A program made the translations under genes and the position numbers. A stretch of 64,000 nucleotides of DNA from an uncultured Chloroflexales bacterium (GTDB lineage: Bacteria > Chloroflexota > Chloroflexia > Chloroflexales > Chloroflexaceae), in assembly GCA_937902315.1 (NCBI GenBank), contig CALGUG010000067.1, positions 21,433 to 85,432 of the forward strand. The letters run 5' to 3'. The notes beneath the pieces are model-generated. The model did no database searches. It saw nothing but the letters and a program-made list of their open reading frames with translations, and was not told where the DNA came from. Of this stretch, positions 59,582 through 64,000 are shown one piece after another; the first letter of the stretch is position 1, and each line of letters starts with the position of its first letter.

Positions 59582-60628
59582 CTACTCCCAGCCTACAGCG
59601 CTGAGTTGCTGTAGAACATCTTGGATGGAATATTGCTGACGCCAGTTAGGATAATCTGCGTGGATGCGCGAAAGATCGCTGATGTAGCAGATATGGTCAC
59701 CAACACGGTTCTGCTTAACGTATTCGACTTTGAGCTTTTTGCCGATCAGGTCTTCAAAAGCGGCGATCGCCTCTTGCATGGATATGCTATTTGCACGTCC
59801 GCCGCCGATGTTGTACACAGCCGCAACACGGGGTGCATTGTAGAAAGCTTCAAAGAAAGCGCATACATCGTAAGAATGGATGTTATCGCGGACCTGCTTG
59901 CCTTTATAGCCATAAATGCGATAGGTACGACCTTCACGAACCGCCTTCGCGAGATAAGACAAAAAGCCATGCAACTCTGCGCCTGAATGATTCGGGCCTG
60001 TCAAACATCCGCCGCGCAAACAGACGGTAGGAATATTGAAGTAGCGCCCATACTCTTGAACCATCACATCAGCGGCCACTTTAGAAGCGCCAAAAATGCT
60101 ATGCGTGGTCGCATCGATTCGGCAGCTCTCGTTGATACCGTTGTAGTCTTCAGGGCGAGCATAGTCCCAGCGCGTCTCGTGCTCAACTAAGGGCAGTTCA
60201 TTCGGAGCATCGCCATACACCTTGTTGGTGCTCATAAAGATAAACGGCGTCTCTGGAACAGCGCGACGAGTCGCCTCTAACAAGTTAAGCGTGCCTACAG
60301 CATTTACATCGAAATCGTCGAAAGGTCGGTCTTTAGCAAGGTCGTGGGAAGGCTGCGAAGCACAGTGAATAATCAGATCGGGCTTCTGCTCGGCAATCAG
60401 GTCCAAAATAGCTTGACGATCGCGAATATCGATACTGTGATGAACGAACTTGCGAGTAGTCGCCTGCAGACGCTTCAGATTCCAAGTTGTATCGCCATCG
60501 GGACCAAAGAAGTCGCGGCGCATATTATTGTCGACACCATGTGTCTCCCAACCGCGCTGATCGAAATATGTTACGGCTTCGGAACCGATTAGGCCACTAC
60601 TACCGGTGATCAATACTCGTTTTTGCAT
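59582..60628 (-). CDS. NDP-sugar epimerase/dehydratase (CDP-paratose epimerase-like)
   Basis: A 348-residue extended SDR. The Rossmann motif is ITGSSGLIGSEA (TGxxGxxG). The catalytic YxxxK appears as FGASK (SIFGASKVAADV), with Phe where Tyr is expected; Lys is kept, and a Ser/Thr lies upstream (FMSTNKVYG). The Asn/Arg-rich stretch RRDFFGPDGDTTWNLKRL near residue 42 resembles the CDP-paratose/tyvelose epimerase branch. It likely provides a modified sugar donor. It overlaps nothing; 25 bp separate it from the next epimerase. Confidence 0.85.
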   Translation of the reverse strand: MQKRVLITGSSGLIGSEAVTYFDQRGWETHGVDNNMRRDFFGPDGDTTWNLKRLQATTRKFVHHSIDIRDRQAILDLIAEQKPDLIIHCASQPSHDLAKDRPFDDFDVNAVGTLNLLEATRRAVPETPFIFMSTNKVYGDAPNELPLVEHETRWDYARPEDYNGINESCRIDATTHSIFGASKVAADVMVQEYGRYFNIPTVCLRGGCLTGPNHSGAELHGFLSYLAKAVREGRTYRIYGYKGKQVRDNIHSYDVCAFFEAFYNAPRVAAVYNIGGGRANSISMQEAIAAFEDLIGKKLKVEYVKQNRVGDHICYISDLSRIHADYPNWRQQYSIQDVLQQLSAVGWE

Positions 60629-60653
60629 AGCTCCCTATACCTTAAAAGCAAGA

Positions 60654-61778
60654 TTACTTGACGAGCCCATGCTTACGTAGTTCATTTTCAGCATCACTAA
60701 AACGATCGCTGCGAGGCGCAGAAAATGACCATTCAATAATCTCTTGCAGGCTTTGTTCCCAATTGACTTGAGGAGTAAAGCCGAGCGCTGTATGAATGCG
60801 ACTAATATCTGCAAGACAATGGCGGATATCACCTTTGCGGAACTGTAAGGTAATATTGGGCTGAATATCCTCGCGCCCAAGGAGGCGAGCTAAAGTTGTA
60901 GCAATTTCTGCTATAGGACGGGCAATACCGGTACCAACATTGAAGACTTGGCCCCTTACTGCATCGTTTTCAATCGCTAAAGCAGCTGCACGAACGACAT
61001 CGTGCACCGATACAAAGTCACGGCTCTGCTTGCCATCTTCATAGACGACCGGCTGCTGACCGGCCAAAATGCGGCTCAAAAAGATGGCTAATACGCCCGT
61101 ATAAGGGTTTGTAAGCGATTGACGTGGACCATAGACGTTGAATAGACGCAGACAAACGGCGGGAATATCGTAGAACTCACTTATGCTTAAGGTGAGCTCC
61201 TCTTGATAACGCTTTGAGAGAGCGTAGATATTCTTCGCAAACAGCTGAGAATCTTCGGGAGTAGGTGCAGGAACCAACACTTCGCCAGTTTGCGGATCAA
61301 CTGGTTCCCAACCCCAGCGTCGAATATCTTCTTCGGTGCGTACAGGAATGCGCAACAAAGTGTTATCGCTCGGGCGGCGGTAGACACCTTCGCCATAGCC
61401 AGTCATAGAAGTGAAAACAACCAGCTTGCGCAGCGGCTGTTTGCGCTCGATTAAGGCTTCAAGCAGAACAGCGGTTCCTCCAGGGTTAGTATCGATATAG
61501 TGTTGTACACGATACATCGACTGACCAACACCAACCGCCGCTGCACAATGAATAACCACATCAACGCCATCTAAGGCATCAACAACGGCATCTTTATTGC
61601 GCACATCAGCGTGGCGGAAATCGATCTCGTTTGAAAGATAGTCGGGGCGACCTGTGGGATGGACTTGAGGGTCAAGATTGTCAAGAATGCGAACATCATT
61701 GCCCTGAGCCAAAAAATAATCTGTCAAGAAGGATCCAATAAAACCTGCTCCACCTGTAATCAATATCTTCTGGGGCAT
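60654..61778 (-). CDS. NAD-dependent sugar epimerase (dTDP-rhamnose 4-epimerase-like)
   Basis: A 374-residue extended SDR with ITGGAGFIGSFL (residues 6-17), the catalytic YALSK (NIYALSKRYQEEL), VCLRLFNVYGPRQS and RDFVSVHDVVRA. The set with the insert EEDIRRWGWEPVDPQTGEV resembles dTDP-L-rhamnose 4-epimerases. It converts an NDP-hexose to its epimer for the glycan. It is the first gene of the run that includes the second epimerase, the GT2 and a methyltransferase. Confidence 0.87.
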   Translation of the reverse strand: MPQKILITGGAGFIGSFLTDYFLAQGNDVRILDNLDPQVHPTGRPDYLSNEIDFRHADVRNKDAVVDALDGVDVVIHCAAAVGVGQSMYRVQHYIDTNPGGTAVLLEALIERKQPLRKLVVFTSMTGYGEGVYRRPSDNTLLRIPVRTEEDIRRWGWEPVDPQTGEVLVPAPTPEDSQLFAKNIYALSKRYQEELTLSISEFYDIPAVCLRLFNVYGPRQSLTNPYTGVLAIFLSRILAGQQPVVYEDGKQSRDFVSVHDVVRAAALAIENDAVRGQVFNVGTGIARPIAEIATTLARLLGREDIQPNITLQFRKGDIRHCLADISRIHTALGFTPQVNWEQSLQEIIEWSFSAPRSDRFSDAENELRKHGLVK

Positions 61779-62053
61779 ACTACTCCCATCTTTACAGCAT
61801 AGAATTCAGTTATTAGATAACACTCTTGAGAATGTAGGCAAAAGCGCTATTCAAGACGAATCTCAGGAGAAACGATTAGACTCAATAATGGGCCTAATCG
61901 TAAAGCTTGCCCAATTGTGTTTCGCAAATATCCGCTCCAAAAATACAAAATATGTACCATGTATTTTTGAAACATAAACTATTATAAAAACATAAATTAG
62001 TGACGAGGATTGTAACACAAGAATAGAACTAAGGCAATGTTATAAATTTTATT
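61779..62053. other. AT-rich intergenic region with a possible terminator
   Basis: 275 bp. AAAATACA and TGTATTTT (about 61940-61968) pair; on the minus strand the hairpin lies ~85 bp after the Wzm stop and ends in TTTTTGG, which fits a weak terminator. The promoter of the epimerase run should lie between 61779 and 61900. Confidence 0.4.
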
Positions 62054-62926
62054 TTACAAAACATCAGCGAAAGCCTTCTTTGTCTTCATAAACCAGGCAT
62101 ATCCGCCCATCATGATCACTCCCGTTATAAGCGTCCAGATCATAAGATCGGACCAGACAGGCTGCATGTTCCATAATGTGACTCTTCGAAAATTCTCTAC
62201 GATCGAAGAGATCGGATTCCAAGCCATAATGCTGCGAAATGGTTCGGGGATTCGTTCGAGTGGGAAGAAAATAGGAGAGGTGAAGAGGAGAACTTGCAGA
62301 ACAAGCGTTACAGTGTAGCCGATATCACGGATAAAAACACCTAAACTTGCCAGAAACCACGAGAGGCCTAAAGCGAGGAAAACCAAGGGCAATAACGCAA
62401 AAGGCAGAAGAACGATCGAGAGAGAAAATGTTCCTACGGCTAAGAGGTTGCCGATCACCAGAATCAAGAGGCTGATGCCACCATGGAAGAGCGCTGCACC
62501 TAAGACACTCACCGGCAAGATCTCGAGCGGAAAGACGACCTTCTTGACATAGTTCGGTACACTCAGCACTAAGCCCGATGAGCGTCCAACACACTCGCTA
62601 AAGATATTGAAGGCCGTGATCCCACAGAACAGAGTCATGGCAAACTCATAGATATTCTCGGGATTAGATGCATTTGGCCAACGCGCGCTAAAGACAAAAC
62701 CAAACACAAAAGTATAGATTAAGAGCTGAACGAGAGGATTGACAAACGACCACAATAAACCCAAAAAGGATCCTCGATAACGACCTTCGATCTCGCGCTG
62801 AGTAAACTGCAGAAGCAGATCGCGATTCTGCCACATAGATCGTATCAAGATAACCGGGTTTAGGTAGTAGAAAACCCAATCCAATCGCTCGCTTGTCTGT
62901 GCTTGATGTGTATCGATACGCGCCAT
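62054..62926 (-). CDS. wzm: Wzm-type polysaccharide ABC exporter permease
   Basis: A 290-residue ABC2-type permease with six spans. The N-terminal region reads LLLQFTQREIEGRYRGSFLGLLWSFVNPL, the signature of the Wzm/TagG group, and LFTSPIFFPLERIPEPFRSIMAWNPIS precedes the last spans. It forms the channel for undecaprenyl-linked polysaccharide with the ATPase at 47236-49317, which is 12.7 kb away on the same strand, instead of adjacent as usual. Monocistronic by spacing. Confidence 0.92.
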   Translation of the reverse strand: MARIDTHQAQTSERLDWVFYYLNPVILIRSMWQNRDLLLQFTQREIEGRYRGSFLGLLWSFVNPLVQLLIYTFVFGFVFSARWPNASNPENIYEFAMTLFCGITAFNIFSECVGRSSGLVLSVPNYVKKVVFPLEILPVSVLGAALFHGGISLLILVIGNLLAVGTFSLSIVLLPFALLPLVFLALGLSWFLASLGVFIRDIGYTVTLVLQVLLFTSPIFFPLERIPEPFRSIMAWNPISSIVENFRRVTLWNMQPVWSDLMIWTLITGVIMMGGYAWFMKTKKAFADVL

Positions 62927-63048
62927 AACCGCTCATCCATTCCAAAATTTATGTAAAGTATCACTGGTTCTACCGTAGCGGGCAGATTGTACCAGTGATA
63001 CTAAAGTTCAGCAACTGGCTCAATCTCTAACGCTCGCAAAAGCCCAGA

Positions 63049-63834
63049 TTACCAATGGCTACCCACCGTATAGCCACCATCGATGTAAATGGTCTGACCT
63101 GTGAGGTAATCTGAAGCGGCCGCAGCCATAAAGATCGCCATGCCCACCAGATCTCGCGGCTGGCCCAAGCGATCAGCAGGAATACGCTGCATAATCCACT
63201 CATTGCGTTTGGTATCTTCCCACAACGGGCGTGTCAGCTCGGTCTGAATAAAGCCAGGACAAAGGCAGTTAACCTGAATGTTGTATTTCGCCCATTCGAC
63301 TGCTAAGGTACGCGTTAGTTGGGCCAGCGCGCTCTTGGTCATACCATAGACCGAAACATGGGCCAGTGCTACCGAAACCGTCAGAGAACCGATGTTGATA
63401 ATCTTACCACTACCTTGGCTCTTCATATAAGGCTGAACAGCCTGGCACAAAAAGAAGACGCTGCGCATATTCACAGCCACAATGCTATCGAAGTTCTCGG
63501 ACGTGACCTCCTCGGCGGGTTGACGCCGATTCATACCGGCACAGTTCAACAAAATATCGATCCGACCAAACGTCTCATAGACCGCTGCCGCCAGCTCTTG
63601 CGGAGCATGTTCTTGCTCAAGATCGCAAACAAAGTACTCGGCCTGACCACCTCCAGCCTGAATGGCTGCCCGCACTTCCTGCAAACGCTTTTCAGAGCGC
63701 CCCGCCAAGGCTACTTTCGCCCCTGCCCAAGCATAAGCCTCTGCGATGGCCCGCCCGATTCCGCCGCTCGCACCCGTTATCAGGGCTACCTTGCCCTCAA
63801 GCCCAAACAAATCGTGCAAAAACGTTGTCTGCAT
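63049..63834 (-). CDS. Short-chain dehydrogenase (gluconate 5-dehydrogenase/KduD-like)
   Basis: A 261-residue classical SDR: TGASGGIG (residues ~20-27), NCAG (about 95), Ser in NIGSL, and the catalytic YGMTK (VSVYGMTKSALAQ). PGFIQTELT and the C-terminal GQTIYIDGGYTVGSHW complete the fold. It resembles gluconate 5-dehydrogenase or 2-deoxygluconate 3-dehydrogenase. Its link to the glycan cluster is only positional. Confidence 0.87.
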   Translation of the reverse strand: MQTTFLHDLFGLEGKVALITGASGGIGRAIAEAYAWAGAKVALAGRSEKRLQEVRAAIQAGGGQAEYFVCDLEQEHAPQELAAAVYETFGRIDILLNCAGMNRRQPAEEVTSENFDSIVAVNMRSVFFLCQAVQPYMKSQGSGKIINIGSLTVSVALAHVSVYGMTKSALAQLTRTLAVEWAKYNIQVNCLCPGFIQTELTRPLWEDTKRNEWIMQRIPADRLGQPRDLVGMAIFMAAAASDYLTGQTIYIDGGYTVGSHW

Positions 63835-63854
63835 CAGTCAACCCCCTAAGCATA

Positions 63855-63949
63855 CAAATGCGTTTAAAGACCTGCATTCGTGCAATCTGGGAAAAACGAA
63901 AAACGGGGAAGATTCGTAGATATTCCGCACTATCGCGCGGAATATCTTA
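63855..63949. mobile_element. Truncated MITE remnant next to copy F
   Basis: GCGTTTAAAGACCTGCAT and GAAAAACGAAAAACGGGGAAG match the inner right end of the family in inverted orientation, followed by a hairpin AGATATTCCGC/GCGGAATATCT in the place of the family hairpin. The other half is missing and copy F begins directly after it. Confidence 0.5.
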
Positions 63950-64000
63950 TACCAAATCCGTTTAAAGACGTGCATGCTCTTCGCTCAGAAAAACGAAAAG
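63950..64000. mobile_element. MITE-like element, copy F (cut by window edge, inverted)
   Basis: Begins TACCAAATCCGTTTAAAGACG and continues with GCATGCTCTTCGCTCAG, the complement of the right end of copies A and C. A TTA precedes it. The rest is outside the window. Confidence 0.7.

Overview
The window looks like a chromosomal segment of a Chloroflexota bacterium, plausibly a Herpetosiphon-like one. That placement is an inference with modest confidence. It rests on Thr/Pro/Ser-rich linkers in an exported protein, a moderate base composition, a twin-arginine lipoprotein-type sugar-binding protein, and a surface-glycan cluster dominated by large multi-domain glycosyltransferases. No 16S rRNA or other marker gene is present.

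Bases 1 to about 17,985 are the right part of a prophage whose left end lies outside the window. A late operon runs leftwards from about 6,060: bifunctional endolysin, two membrane/coiled-coil proteins (holin candidates), small terminase, large terminase and a portal protein cut by the window edge. Further right come a leftward ImmA/XRE operon, a secreted cargo ('moron') gene, and a lambda-like switch. In the switch a leftward XRE repressor faces a rightward small Cro-like gene, and seven copies of one 14-bp operator lie over the promoters. A compact rightward early operon (9,722-17,985) then encodes small proteins, a SWIM zinc-finger protein, a coiled-coil protein, a replication initiator with internal iteron-like repeats, a DnaC-type loader, a D12-class adenine methylase, a DUF1064 nuclease-like protein and a large serine recombinase. 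The recombinase reading frame ends inside a tRNA-His gene on the opposite strand, which marks the right attachment junction.

From 18,172 to the right edge the DNA is host-like and mostly devoted to a cell-surface polysaccharide. It includes a polyprenyl-phosphate sugar-1-phosphate transferase (chain start), GT2, GT4 and GT-C glycosyltransferases, three SAM methyltransferase modules, two NDP-sugar epimerases, an SDR dehydrogenase, and a Wzm/Wzt-type ABC exporter whose two genes lie 12.7 kb apart. The ATPase carries an unusual N-terminal membrane-anchored extracytoplasmic domain. A 1,112-residue protein joins a methyltransferase, a coiled coil built from five 63-bp repeats, and two GT2 domains. 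Inside the cluster sit a secreted GH39-like glycosidase and an ABC sugar-uptake operon with a Gfo/Idh/MocA oxidoreductase.

The spaces between transcription units in the host part hold families of small repeats that I did not see in the prophage. One is a roughly 165-bp MITE-like element with terminal inverted repeats, 3-bp TNA duplications in three copies, and an internal hairpin whose arms co-vary between copies. Another is a repeat carrying the core CGCGTCCGCCTACGGCTA. A third is a REP-like hairpin.

The most unusual items are the operator array with a probably leaderless repressor mRNA, the mutually exclusive hairpins ahead of the lysis/packaging operon, the integrase-tRNA overlap, the fused Wzt, the methyltransferase-coil-GT2-GT2 protein, and the MITE family.
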